A DNA stretch of 64,000 nucleotides from Pseudobutyrivibrio sp. (GTDB lineage: Bacteria > Bacillota > Clostridia > Lachnospirales > Lachnospiraceae): positions 21,786 to 85,785 of the forward strand of contig NZ_SVEV01000013.1 of the NCBI RefSeq assembly GCF_015057185.1, in the 5' to 3' direction. The number at the start of each line of letters is the position of its first letter. Positions within the stretch are counted from its first letter, which is position 1. Made by a program: the position numbers and the translations under genes. This document shows positions 53,724 to 62,751 of this stretch, piece by piece. The notes beneath the pieces were generated by a model that saw nothing but the letters and a program-made list of their open reading frames with translations, was not told where the DNA came from and searched no databases.

Positions 53724-53752
53724 ATTATACAACCTTAATTGTGTCCAATCAA
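53724..53752 (-). promoter_or_regulatory. Promoter of marR-ABC operon
   Basis: Minus-strand TTGATT (53747-53752), 17-base spacer, TATAAT (53724-53729). Confidence 0.75.
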
Positions 53753-53909
53753 CAAAAAAACTATAAAAAAAGTATTAAAAATTCCTCGTGGACATTTTTC
53801 CGTGGTATAGTAGACAAAGAGACGGGGAATATGTTACTCTCGTATTTGTGGTTTTTTCCACACTTACAAGGGGTATTTGAGTTAAATAATTATATAAAGG
53901 AGTATTTTT

Positions 53910-54467
53910 ATGAGAGAAAGAAGTAAAGATTTACGTGTAAGAAGAACTCTAACATCAATCAGAAAATCTTTTTTCGAGCTTGTTTTAGAGAAGAATTATA
54001 ACGAAATTTCTATAACTGAACTTACTGATAGAGCTGGTATTAACAGAAAAACTTTCTATTTGCACTATTCATCATTAGATGATTTAGTTGCAGAAATCGA
54101 AGAGGAAATCGTATCAGATATCCTCGAGAGCATCGGTGATTATGCTGAGGCATTTGACCTTCCAGGTTGTATCAAGAACTTCTATGCTTACTTAGAGTCT
54201 TGTAATGATGTTCAGCAGAAGCTCCTCTGCGACGATCACTATGCTTTCTTTTATGAGTCTGTAACAGAGGCCGTACTTAGAAGTGCTCCATTTGCAAAGT
54301 TCTTCGAGAGAACAGATTATCCTTCAATTGTACGTTCATACACAATTTCAATTACATACATTTACCGCGACTGGCTCAAGGGAGGCAAGAAAATCGATTT
54401 CGATACACTTACAGCCGAGGCATCTAAGATTGTTGAGCGTGGATACGCAGGAATTATTAAAAAATAA
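53910..54467 (+). CDS. TetR/AcrR-family transcriptional regulator
   Basis: A 185-residue regulator with an N-terminal TetR helix-turn-helix (RRTLTSIRKSFFELV ... ISITELTDRAGINRKTFYLHY). The C-terminal ligand domain is of the short type with a conserved W-x-K-G-G-K segment (YRDWLKGGKK), reminiscent of the DhaS-like TetR_C7 group. GGAG precedes the ATG by 7 bases. It is divergent from the marR operon and could influence it, but no target is identified. Confidence 0.92.
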   Translation: MRERSKDLRVRRTLTSIRKSFFELVLEKNYNEISITELTDRAGINRKTFYLHYSSLDDLVAEIEEEIVSDILESIGDYAEAFDLPGCIKNFYAYLESCNDVQQKLLCDDHYAFFYESVTEAVLRSAPFAKFFERTDYPSIVRSYTISITYIYRDWLKGGKKIDFDTLTAEASKIVERGYAGIIKK

Positions 54468-54546
54468 TCGTAATCTACAGTTACGTAGCATATGTGCTGA
54501 TTCTTTAATATAGGCAATTTATGCCTAAAGTTAATATTAGAATAAT

Positions 54547-54644
54547 AAAAGACTTGTTACGCTCTCAAGCCTCAGGGTCACTCCGCTTCACTAACATGTG
54601 AAGCTTGAGTAACCCTAAGAGCTTGATAGCTACAAGTCTTTTTT
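54547..54644. terminator. Long imperfect hairpin, bidirectional terminator
   Basis: Nested stem of nearly 100 bases: AAAAGACTTGT/ACAAGTCTTTT outside, then TCAAGC/GCTTGA, AGGGT-ACTC/GAGT-ACCCT and GCTTCAC/GTGAAGC at the tip. It has a T tract on the right and A residues on the left, so it can serve the TetR gene (+) and the glucokinase gene (-). The T tract is followed by GTTATGCAC. Confidence 0.8.
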
Positions 54645-54708
54645 GTTATGCACAATATTATTTTCTTATGCATCAGTTTTTATTTCAACGATTTTTCACC
54701 ATCGTTTA

Positions 54709-55647
54709 TTAAAGAATCATGCGCATAGATCCGTACATACCTGCATCATTTCCTAGTGTTGCAAGTGTAATCTTAGTATTAGCGCAGCCGTGGAAAGTAA
54801 TCTTTTTAAAGCTCTCCTGTGCAAGGTCGATGAGGTACTGACCAGCCTTTGATACACCGCCACCAATAACGAATGCCTCTGGGTTTACTACTGCTGAGAT
54901 AACCTGAAGCCCCTGTGCAAGATACTCCATAGCCTGCTCTGCAATTTCTACTGCAACCTTATCACCCTTCTTAGCTTCATCAAATACTGCCTTTGCATCA
55001 AGCTGCTCTGCGTTTCTCAATGGTGTAGAGTCATCGTTTTTCTCAAGGCGAATCTTTGCAAGTCTAGCGATTCCAGTTGCTGAGCAATACTGCTCTAAGC
55101 ATCCCTTGTTGCCACATCCGCATGCCTTTTCTTCTGTATAATTAACTCTGATGTGTCCTATCTCACCTGCTGCACCTGTTGCACCAGTAATAATCTTGTC
55201 GTTAATGATAACTCCACCACCAACGCCTGTACCAAGTGTCACCATAACAGAGCTGCTAAAATCCTTAGCTGCACCCATCCATGCTTCACCAAGAGCTGCA
55301 ACGTTTGCATCGTTACCAACCTTTACCTTCATTCCGCCAAGGCACTCAGAAAACTCTTTTTCTACATTAAATACGCCCCAGCCGAGGTTAACGCAACGAT
55401 TAACAACACCATCCTCAGATACAGGACCTGGAATTCCTATTCCAACACCAGAAACATCATCTGCTGTAATTCCCTTTTCTTCCATCTTTGTAAGAACAGC
55501 CTTTGCCAAATTCTTAAGAATATTAGCACCGCCGTTAGATGTGTCAGTAGGCACCTCCCATTTTTCTACTAATTCTCCTGCAGTTGTGAACAAGCCGCAC
55601 TTGCATGTTGTGCCGCCTAAGTCCAAACCAAATCCATAGTTTGCCAT
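54709..55647 (-). CDS. ROK-family glucokinase
   Basis: A 312-residue sugar kinase phosphorylating glucose (or a related hexose) with ATP. The phosphate-binding loop LDLGGTTCKCGLF is at the N-terminus; GTGVGGGVI and GEIGHIRV precede the ROK zinc motif CGCGNKGCLEQYCS. Length and motifs match Firmicute glucokinases. A long purine-rich leader with GGAG about 12 bases before the ATG serves as ribosome binding site. It lies 25 bases downstream of the PBP gene. Confidence 0.93.
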   Translation of the reverse strand: MANYGFGLDLGGTTCKCGLFTTAGELVEKWEVPTDTSNGGANILKNLAKAVLTKMEEKGITADDVSGVGIGIPGPVSEDGVVNRCVNLGWGVFNVEKEFSECLGGMKVKVGNDANVAALGEAWMGAAKDFSSSVMVTLGTGVGGGVIINDKIITGATGAAGEIGHIRVNYTEEKACGCGNKGCLEQYCSATGIARLAKIRLEKNDDSTPLRNAEQLDAKAVFDEAKKGDKVAVEIAEQAMEYLAQGLQVISAVVNPEAFVIGGGVSKAGQYLIDLAQESFKKITFHGCANTKITLATLGNDAGMYGSMRMIL

Positions 55648-55672
55648 TTCTTTCTTTCTCTCCTCTACTTAT

Positions 55673-57919
55673 CTAGTAAGTTGTATTTTCCACTGGTTCT
55701 TCTGTTGTCGTAGTAATTTGAATATCTGTTGCATTGTCAGGAATTGTTCCCGGTGGAATCTCTGTACCTTCAAATGTCTGGGTGATAATCTGGTAATCAG
55801 CATTTTCCTGCTCCTCACCAGGATTTTCTTCGTCGAACGGTCCCTCTGGCTCTAAAAGTTCACCCTCATTTTCTTCAGATGGCTCCCCTTCATTTTCAAC
55901 AAATTCTGGTAAAGCCTCCTGCTCCTCTGTTCCCAAATATTCAATAGGTTTCATGAAATCAGCAGGCACAAGATTCTCATGTATCTTTAACATATAATCC
56001 TGCCAAATCTCCGCTGGATAAGACGATCCCGTCAATCCTGGAACCTGCTTTGGTTGGTCATACCCCACCCAAACGCTGGTTGTATAATACTTTGTGTATC
56101 CTACAAACCAACCATCTCTATTACTATTTGTAGTACCAGTCTTGCCGGCACAAGGCATATCACCCATATCGATACCCTTTGCTGTGCCGTCAGTCACTAC
56201 CGATTGTAGCATATCTGTCATTGTACGTGCAGCATTTTCTTTATAAACTTGCACTTCTTCTTCCTGAGGCTCATATATGATATTCCCTTCGGAATCAGTA
56301 ATCTTTGTAATGCAGGATGGACTCCTCAAATAACCATCATTGCAAATTGTTGCATACCCCTTTGCCATCTCCAGCGGACTAACTCCCACTGTAAAACCAC
56401 CAAGGGCTGCCGCCATTCCATAATCCTCATCTTCAATGTGGCTAAATCCCAGATTTATCAAATAATCCATGCCCTTTTGTGGGGTAACCTCTTCATACAG
56501 CTGCCATGCAATTGTATTTTTTGATTTGGCTACAGCTTCCCGCAAGGTAATTTCCCCGGAATAAGTGCCTGATGCATTTTCCGGCCCATCCTCTATTGGC
56601 TCATCCACCACAATTGTATCCGGAGTATATCCCAACTCTATAGCAGGAGTGTACACCAGTAGCGGCTTTATTGAGCTACCTGGCTGCCTAAAGCTTTGGT
56701 ATGCTCTATTCAATGTGTAGCCTGAAACATCTTGACTGCGACCGCCTACTATGGCCACTGTCATTCCCGTTTCATTATCAATGCAAACTGCTGCTGATTG
56801 CAGTGCATATATACCTTCCTCACTAACATCCGTAAATTCCGCCAAATGTGTATCAATAGAATCCTGCAACTCCTGCTGCATATCCATATCAATCGATGTA
56901 TATATTCGATAGCCTGCAGTAAAAAGGCTGGCATTCCAGGTGTTATAGGCTTCCTCGTAGTTTTTTTCATAGGCAGCCTTGGCCTCATCTGTTGAAAATC
57001 CATTCAAAAAAATGAATCCATTTCTCTGCATCAGCGCTCTTGTTGCACAGTAATATACGTAGGTTTCCACGTAATTATTCTTAACAGAATCAGGCCTCGT
57101 TAGGGTAATCTTTTCACTTATTGCTTCATTATAGGTACTCTCCTGAATGGCCCCATCATCTAGCATTGCCTTGAGAATCAGATTTCTTCTAGTGATTGTA
57201 TTCTGAGGATTAAGCACAGGATCGTAATAGGTTGGACTGTTTGGAATCGCAATCAAATAGCAAACCTCGGACAGACTCAAATCCTTTACATCCCTACTGA
57301 AATACCCCTTAGCTGCAGCCTCGATGCCATAATAGCCGTTGGCAAAATAAACATTATTTAAATAAAACTCTAAAATTTGCTCCTTTGAATACTTTTTTTC
57401 CAGCTCAGAGGCAATATAAATCTCCTCAACTTTTCTCTGCCAGGTTTTCTCATTACTAAGGAAAATCGTTCTGGCCAGCTGCTGGGTAATGGTACTACCA
57501 CCCTGAGTAACCTCACCTTCTTTTACAGTTGTGTACATGGCGCGAATTATTGCCTTATAATCCACTCCGCTATGTTTAAAAAATTTCTTATCTTCTATGG
57601 AAATCAATGCCTGAATTGCATAACTTGGAATATCATCAAAGGTAATATAATAGACATCCTTCTCACCCTTGAGCACAGAAATAGTGTTGCCGTCTGCGTC
57701 GTAAACTTCGCTAGTTTGTATCTGCTTGAATGTATCCACAGTAGAGTGCTTAACAAGAGAAATGGCCTCTGATTTAAGAGCAGAGACCTCTGCAGCATAG
57801 CCACTAGCATAGTAATACGTAATTCCAGCAACAATAATGAGTAATAAAACGATTTGAAATTTGATTAGTCGTAGAATCTTTTTATCGATTTTTCTACGTT
57901 TTTTCTCAGTTTCACTCAT
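55673..57919 (-). CDS. Class A penicillin-binding protein (PBP1a-like)
   Basis: Bifunctional peptidoglycan glycosyltransferase/transpeptidase of 748 residues: cytoplasmic tail and one membrane helix (about 20-40), a GT51 domain with catalytic Glu109 (SIEDKKFF) and QGGSTITQQL, then a transpeptidase domain with SSIK (Ser415), SKN (466-468) and KTG (593-595). The tail after about residue 660 is Glu/Pro/Thr-rich and probably disordered. No Shine-Dalgarno is visible before the ATG, and a -10-like TACAAT (17 bases after TTGTTT) ends only 7 bases upstream, so a near-leaderless mRNA is possible. Confidence 0.95.
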   Translation of the reverse strand: MSETEKKRRKIDKKILRLIKFQIVLLLIIVAGITYYYASGYAAEVSALKSEAISLVKHSTVDTFKQIQTSEVYDADGNTISVLKGEKDVYYITFDDIPSYAIQALISIEDKKFFKHSGVDYKAIIRAMYTTVKEGEVTQGGSTITQQLARTIFLSNEKTWQRKVEEIYIASELEKKYSKEQILEFYLNNVYFANGYYGIEAAAKGYFSRDVKDLSLSEVCYLIAIPNSPTYYDPVLNPQNTITRRNLILKAMLDDGAIQESTYNEAISEKITLTRPDSVKNNYVETYVYYCATRALMQRNGFIFLNGFSTDEAKAAYEKNYEEAYNTWNASLFTAGYRIYTSIDMDMQQELQDSIDTHLAEFTDVSEEGIYALQSAAVCIDNETGMTVAIVGGRSQDVSGYTLNRAYQSFRQPGSSIKPLLVYTPAIELGYTPDTIVVDEPIEDGPENASGTYSGEITLREAVAKSKNTIAWQLYEEVTPQKGMDYLINLGFSHIEDEDYGMAAALGGFTVGVSPLEMAKGYATICNDGYLRSPSCITKITDSEGNIIYEPQEEEVQVYKENAARTMTDMLQSVVTDGTAKGIDMGDMPCAGKTGTTNSNRDGWFVGYTKYYTTSVWVGYDQPKQVPGLTGSSYPAEIWQDYMLKIHENLVPADFMKPIEYLGTEEQEALPEFVENEGEPSEENEGELLEPEGPFDEENPGEEQENADYQIITQTFEGTEIPPGTIPDNATDIQITTTTEEPVENTTY

Positions 57920-58046
57920 AATTTTATTGTAATCATTCTAAAATGCATAAACAAGATAATTGACACTTTTCACTAATAGTTAACAAACTATATGTCATTT
58001 CCTTTACATTTTTAAATAGAATTATTGCTTAAATCCACCGAAAATC

Positions 58047-58075
58047 TTGTATTTATAAACATTAATATTTATCAT
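58047..58075 (+). promoter_or_regulatory. Promoter of the aldose epimerase gene
   Basis: TTGTAT (58047-58052), 17-base spacer, TATCAT (58070-58075), about 30 bases before the GTG start. Confidence 0.6.
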
Positions 58076-58105
58076 AAAAATAGTTTATTTTAGGGAGGTT
58101 TTAAC

Positions 58106-59140
58106 GTGGAAAAAGAAAAACTTGGCGTCACAAAAAATGGCGAAGACATCGTTGCATACACACTCATTAACAGCAATGGTATGCAAGCTAAAATCATGAA
58201 TTTCGGCTGTAATTTACTTGAGCTTTGGGTTCCTGATTCAGAGGGCATTCTTTCAGATGTTGTTCTTGGATACGAAAAGCTAGAAGACTACTTTGTAAAT
58301 GGACCAGGCTTTGGCTGCTGCATCTGCCCTAACGGCAATCGTATCGGTGACAGCAAATTCACTCTTAACGGTGTAGAATACAAGCTTGATGCAAACGACG
58401 GAAAGAACAACCTTCACTCAGGCTTCAACCCAATGCACAAACGCATCTGGGATGTTGAATCTGTTGATGACAACCACATTACATTCACTTGCCACAAGGC
58501 TGACATGGAATGCGGTTTCCCTGGTGAAATGGATATTACCATCACATACACACTTGGTGAAGACAATTCACTTCGCCTTGATTATTCAGGTATCTCAGAT
58601 GTTGATACAATTTTCAACCCAACTAACCACAGCTACTTCAACTTAAACGGACATGACACTGGCTCCGTTATGAACCACATTGTATGGATCGATGCAGACA
58701 AGTACACTCATACTGATTCTGAGTCTATCCCTCACGGTGAATGTCGCGAAGTAAAAGGCACTCCAATGGATTTCACAACTCCAAAGCCTTTAAGCCGCGA
58801 CACTGATGCAGACTATGATCAGCTCAACTGGGCAGGCGGTTTCGACCACAACTACTGCCTCAACAAGCACACTCTAGATGCTCCATCTTGCACACTTGAG
58901 GATCCTGAAAGCGGCAGAAAAATGGAAGTTTACACAGACTTACCTGGCGTACAGCTCTATGCTGGCAATTACCTTGATCCATCACAAATCGGCAAGGGTA
59001 ACGTACCTTACGACAAGCGCTACGGTGTATGCTTCGAGTCACAGTACTTCCCAAATGCCATCAACGTACCTACATTTGAGCAGCCAATCGCACACGCTGG
59101 TCAAAAAGCACACTCAACTACCATATACAAATTCCTTTAG
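58106..59140 (+). CDS. galM: Aldose 1-epimerase (mutarotase)
   Basis: A 344-residue enzyme interconverting alpha and beta anomers of glucose or galactose. Family motifs are NRIGDSKFTLNG near the N-terminus, NLHSGF with the first His, NPTNHSYFNLNGH with the catalytic His, and a C-terminal CFESQYFPNAINVP segment holding the catalytic Glu. The start is GTG, with GGGAGG 7 bases upstream. Monocistronic and convergent with the split transketolase genes, with terminators for both directions in the gap. Confidence 0.95.
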   Translation: MEKEKLGVTKNGEDIVAYTLINSNGMQAKIMNFGCNLLELWVPDSEGILSDVVLGYEKLEDYFVNGPGFGCCICPNGNRIGDSKFTLNGVEYKLDANDGKNNLHSGFNPMHKRIWDVESVDDNHITFTCHKADMECGFPGEMDITITYTLGEDNSLRLDYSGISDVDTIFNPTNHSYFNLNGHDTGSVMNHIVWIDADKYTHTDSESIPHGECREVKGTPMDFTTPKPLSRDTDADYDQLNWAGGFDHNYCLNKHTLDAPSCTLEDPESGRKMEVYTDLPGVQLYAGNYLDPSQIGKGNVPYDKRYGVCFESQYFPNAINVPTFEQPIAHAGQKAHSTTIYKFL

Positions 59141-59160
59141 GTCGCTGGTTACGCTCTCAA

Positions 59161-59187
59161 GCCCACCTTCTACATGGTGGGCTTTTT
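59161..59187 (+). terminator. Terminator after galM
   Basis: Stem GCCCACC/GGTGGGC with an 8-base loop followed by TTTTT, then CTATGCCC. Confidence 0.9.
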
Positions 59188-59286
59188 CTATGCCCTTTTT
59201 TCTTTCCACGGCCTATCTTAGCTAGCTTTTACAGCACCAACCTTTGATGCCAAGATGGGCCGGAAGCTGGTTTCTTTGGGGCATAG

Positions 59287-59315
59287 AAAAAGCCCAGGAG
59301 ACTCGCTCCTGGGCT
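59287..59315 (-). terminator. Terminator after the transketolase genes
   Basis: Minus-strand stem AGCCCAGGAG/CTCCTGGGCT followed by TTTTTCTATGCCC. Confidence 0.9.
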
Positions 59316-59335
59316 GGATAATTCTAGGTTTATGC

Positions 59336-60274
59336 TTATACGAAAGCTTTGATCTGCTTGTAGATGCCTGCTGCGTCGAGCTCGTACTTCTCAAGAAGCT
59401 TTACGGCTGGGCCTGACTCTCCGAATGTGTCGCGAACTCCGATGCGAAGCATCTTTGTTGGGCACTTCTCTGAGAGAACTTCTGCTACGGCTCCACCAAG
59501 ACCACCTATGATTGAGTGCTCTTCAACTGTTACTACTTTGCCAGTCTTTGATGCGCTCTTTACGATAAGGTCAGCATCAATAGGCTTGATTGTGTGGATG
59601 TTGATTACCTCTGCATCGATTCCATCCTCTGCAAGCTTCTTAGCTGCCTCAAGTGACTCGTTTACTTCAAGTCCTGTAGCGATAATTGTAAGGTCCTTGC
59701 CCTCCTTGAGAACAACACCCTTGCCAATTTCAAACTTGTAATCTGGTCTGTCGTTGATTACAGGTACTGCAAGACGTCCAAAACGAAGGTAAACTGGGCC
59801 TTCCATCTTGTATGCTGCCTCTACTGCAGCCTTTGCTTCTACATCATCTGAAGGATTGATGATTGTCATACCTGGGATTGTACGCATAAGTGCGATATCC
59901 TCGTTACACTGATGTGAAGCACCATCCTCACCTACTGAAATACCAGCGTGTGTAGCACCAATTTTTACATTAAGGTGTGGGTAACCAACTGAGTTACGTA
60001 CCTGCTCGAATGCACGTCCTGCTGCGAACATTGCAAATGAAGAGCAGAATGGTACCTTTCCAGTGCTAGCAAGTCCTGCTGCGATACCTACCATGTTTGA
60101 CTCTGCAATACCACAGTCGATGTGACGCTCTGGGAATGCCTTCTTAAAAATACCTGTCTTTGTAGCCTCTGCAAGGTCTGCGTCTAAAACTACAAGGTTA
60201 TCATATTTCTCACCTAAAGCAACAAGAGCATTTCCGTAGCTCTCACGAGTTGCGATTTTCTTTACGTCTGCCAT
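59336..60274 (-). CDS. Transketolase, C-terminal subunit
   Basis: A 312-residue protein containing the pyrimidine-binding (PYR) and C-terminal domains of transketolase, with DADLAEATKTG, IDCGIAESNMVGIAAG (catalytic Glu of the PYR domain) and VTVEEHSIIGGLGGAV. With the N-terminal subunit it forms a thiamine-diphosphate enzyme moving two-carbon units between sugar phosphates. The split arrangement is common in Clostridia and Archaea. It begins 2 bases after its partner. Confidence 0.95.
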   Translation of the reverse strand: MADVKKIATRESYGNALVALGEKYDNLVVLDADLAEATKTGIFKKAFPERHIDCGIAESNMVGIAAGLASTGKVPFCSSFAMFAAGRAFEQVRNSVGYPHLNVKIGATHAGISVGEDGASHQCNEDIALMRTIPGMTIINPSDDVEAKAAVEAAYKMEGPVYLRFGRLAVPVINDRPDYKFEIGKGVVLKEGKDLTIIATGLEVNESLEAAKKLAEDGIDAEVINIHTIKPIDADLIVKSASKTGKVVTVEEHSIIGGLGGAVAEVLSEKCPTKMLRIGVRDTFGESGPAVKLLEKYELDAAGIYKQIKAFV

Positions 60275-60276
60275 TC

Positions 60277-61101
60277 TTACTCACCAGCCTTTCCCAATTC
60301 TTCCATTGCAATTGCGTATTCCTCATCGTTAGGAGCTTTTCCATGCCATCCTACCTGGTTCTCCATAAATGAAACGCCCTTGCCCTTAACTGTCTTCATT
60401 ACGATAGCTGTAGGCTGACCCTTTGTAGCCTTTGCCTCGTCAAATGCAGCTCTAAGCTGGTCGAAATCGTTACCATCTGCAACTTCTACTACGTGGAAGT
60501 TAAATGCTCTGAACTTGTCTGGGATTGGATATGGGCTGTTAACATCCTCGATGCGTCCATCAATCTGAAGTCCGTTGTTATCAACGATTACGCAAAGATT
60601 GTCAAGTTTCTTTGCTGCAGCAAACATAGCTGCTTCCCATACCTGACCTTCCTGGATCTCACCATCACCAAGAAGTGTATATACTCTATAGCTCTCGTTT
60701 GAAAGCTTTGCAGAAAGAGCCATACCAACTGCAACTGAAATACCCTGTCCAAGTGAACCAGATGAAGCGTCAATACCTGGTGTGTGCTGTACGCATGGAT
60801 GTCCCTGAAGATGTGAACCAATATGACGAAGTGTCTTTAAATCTTCTACTGGGAAGAATCCTCTCTGTGCAAGTGTAGCGTAAAGACCTGGTGCTGTATG
60901 TCCCTTTGAAAGAACAAATCTATCTCTGTCTTCCTTCTTTGGATTCTTAGGATCAATATTCATTTCTTCAAAATAAAGATATGTAAATACCTCTGTTGCT
61001 GATAATGATCCGCCTGGATGTCCAGCTTTAGCTGCATGAACACCTTCAATGATGCCCTTGCGAACCTCAGTAGCTGTTTTCTTTAGCTCTTGATTAGTCA
61101 T
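60277..61101 (-). CDS. Transketolase, N-terminal subunit
   Basis: A 274-residue thiamine-diphosphate-binding half of transketolase. It has GHPGGSLSATE near the N-terminus and the cofactor motif GDGEIQEGQVWEA ... NNGLQIDG. It needs the downstream subunit for a complete active site. AGGAGG lies a few bases before the ATG. The two genes form an operon of the non-oxidative pentose phosphate pathway, ended by the terminator near 59300. Confidence 0.95.
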   Translation of the reverse strand: MTNQELKKTATEVRKGIIEGVHAAKAGHPGGSLSATEVFTYLYFEEMNIDPKNPKKEDRDRFVLSKGHTAPGLYATLAQRGFFPVEDLKTLRHIGSHLQGHPCVQHTPGIDASSGSLGQGISVAVGMALSAKLSNESYRVYTLLGDGEIQEGQVWEAAMFAAAKKLDNLCVIVDNNGLQIDGRIEDVNSPYPIPDKFRAFNFHVVEVADGNDFDQLRAAFDEAKATKGQPTAIVMKTVKGKGVSFMENQVGWHGKAPNDEEYAIAMEELGKAGE

Positions 61102-61146
61102 TTTTCTCCTCCTAAAAGCTTTTACTTTAATCTAACCTAAAATATT

Positions 61147-62574
61147 TTACCTTATTTCATCCAAATTGATAAGCATAATATTTTTGATTGCTGAAGAAAT
61201 TGTAATTGCATTCTCATGGAAACCTGCATTTGAGAATACTAAATAGAATGCATCGCCCTGTCTGTGCAACTGCTTTGTCTTTTCGATAAGTGTTTTTAAC
61301 TGGGCAACCTCAATAGGTTCATGAGTGTAGTAGCATTGTGCAAATATAGTAGCAGGCTTCTCGTCGCATTTTCCAAGGGAAACTAAATCAAAACCGTCTG
61401 TTGTTCCTGCTTCATCGTCATTAACCCACCAGTTTCCTATCTGCTCTACAGTAAATGGTAACTGATTTTTCTCGCTTTTATCAGCAAGATACTCACCACA
61501 TATTTTGATAAATACGGTTTTCATATATTCGTCTATGTTTGAATATAAAGCATCCCAAAGTCCTGCAATATCGCCTTCCACGTATTTCTCATAATTAGGC
61601 ACGATATATTTGTACCAGAACAAAGTACTAGTATTAACTATTGAATATCTGGTTTTTTTCCTATTTGTGATTTCTGTAATCGCAGTATCCTTCTTGCATA
61701 CACCTATTGTCATAAGTGAATTAAGGTAAGGCACTACAACATCCTTTGGTTTTTCAACCTCAGCAGAAATCTGATTTACTCGGTTTAATCCCTTAGCAAG
61801 AGCTGTAAGCATGTAATTGTAATATGCCAATTCTCTAAGCTCTGTAGACATAACTGCCTCAGGATTTAATCCAACCTTTGTCTTTTTGTCCAAAAATAGC
61901 TTTGTAGTGATGGCCTTGATTCTGTCTTCCTCAGGTACAGAAACAAGCCCATACTCCTGGAAACCATCTACTCCCAGCATATTAGCTACTCTAGCCAAAT
62001 TATATGGTATTCCACCTGTAATACCATACAAGAACGCTGCTTCCTTAGGGCTAGAATCTGCAAAGAATAAGCATGACTCGTAGAATCCCAAAGGCTCAAT
62101 AACTAAATCCAAGGAAATATCCTTGGCCCAAACTGCCTTTTTACCTTTAATGTATTTTTCTACTAACATAAAGGCATCAGAGCAAAGTATTAATTTAACA
62201 GGTAAATCCTTCCACTCTTCTGCAAAATATTTGTGTAAAGTCTTTTCAAAATCAGGATCTGCCTTAACAATATTTGGATATTGATCAATGATGATAAGCT
62301 GCTTTTCTTTTGCAGCTCTCTTAGAAATTTCACCACAGACACCTTCTGCTGTAAGCGTTTTTTTGCTTCCAATTATCTGCGAAATACGCTCTAGCTGATG
62401 CTTTGCTGTGGTCTCATATGCATCAAAGAATAATGCATTTTTCTCTTTTGCAAACTCTTGAAGCAAGGTAGTTTTGCCAATACCAATCTGACCAGAAACT
62501 ACAGCTACAGAAGCTGCTTCCCCATCATAAAAACTATTAAGCTTTTCTAACTCGTTCTTACGTCCTATAAACAT
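61147..62574 (-). CDS. DUF234-type AAA+ ATPase with degenerate nuclease domain
   Basis: A 475-residue member of the archaeal-type ATPase/DUF234 group. ATG 62574 is preferred because AAAGGAGAGG lies just before it; an earlier ATG would overlap that site. Walker A is VVSGQIGIGKTTL, Walker B-like LIIIDQYPN, followed by a winged-helix region. The C-terminal part (IGNWWVNDDEAGTTDGFDLV, then IFAQCYY) corresponds to the DUF234 PD-(D/E)XK domain, but the usual E-x-K is replaced by Q-C-Y, so cleavage is unlikely. Function of the family is unclear. Confidence 0.85.
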   Translation of the reverse strand: MFIGRKNELEKLNSFYDGEAASVAVVSGQIGIGKTTLLQEFAKEKNALFFDAYETTAKHQLERISQIIGSKKTLTAEGVCGEISKRAAKEKQLIIIDQYPNIVKADPDFEKTLHKYFAEEWKDLPVKLILCSDAFMLVEKYIKGKKAVWAKDISLDLVIEPLGFYESCLFFADSSPKEAAFLYGITGGIPYNLARVANMLGVDGFQEYGLVSVPEEDRIKAITTKLFLDKKTKVGLNPEAVMSTELRELAYYNYMLTALAKGLNRVNQISAEVEKPKDVVVPYLNSLMTIGVCKKDTAITEITNRKKTRYSIVNTSTLFWYKYIVPNYEKYVEGDIAGLWDALYSNIDEYMKTVFIKICGEYLADKSEKNQLPFTVEQIGNWWVNDDEAGTTDGFDLVSLGKCDEKPATIFAQCYYTHEPIEVAQLKTLIEKTKQLHRQGDAFYLVFSNAGFHENAITISSAIKNIMLINLDEIR

Positions 62575-62585
62575 AACACCTCTCC

Positions 62586-62612
62586 TTTGCACACCTTATA
62601 TGCGCGTGCAAA
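62586..62612. promoter_or_regulatory. Inverted repeat overlapping the ribosome binding site
   Basis: TTTGCAC (62586-62592) and GTGCAAA (62606-62612) arms at the very 5' end of the predicted mRNA; one arm runs into AAAGGAG. A hairpin here or a bound protein could limit translation of the ATPase. Confidence 0.45.
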
Positions 62613-62615
62613 ACC

Positions 62616-62644
62616 ATGGTATCACGTTTCAACTAAGTATGCAA
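62616..62644 (-). promoter_or_regulatory. Promoter of the DUF234-type ATPase gene
   Basis: Minus-strand TTGCAT (62639-62644), 17-base spacer, TACCAT (62616-62621). Confidence 0.55.
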
Positions 62645-62751
62645 TAGAATGACAATTTTTAGTCTGTTTTCAATATCCAAGTGCCAATTGTAATCGTCAC
62701 TATAAAATTATCTATCTTTTCGCTCTATAGTGTCTTCTATTTTTTTACCTA

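Larger units (their letters stand above)
59148..59318. repeat. Smaller imperfect palindrome between convergent genes
   Basis: Between galM and the transketolase genes, the two terminators and their flanks mirror each other: GGGCTTTTTCTATGCCC (left) against GGGCATAGAAAAAGCCC (right), then GGCCTATCTTAGC against the complement of GCCAAGATGGGCC. The design matches the 760-bp palindrome after prs. The left end GTTACGCTCTCAAGCC (59148-59163) is an exact 16-bp copy of 54556-54571. Confidence 0.7.

Noticed and set aside
55673..57919. Monofunctional transglycosylase or truncated PBP
   Set aside because: Both catalytic modules are complete, with the GT51 Glu and SxxK/SKN/KTG motifs in order.
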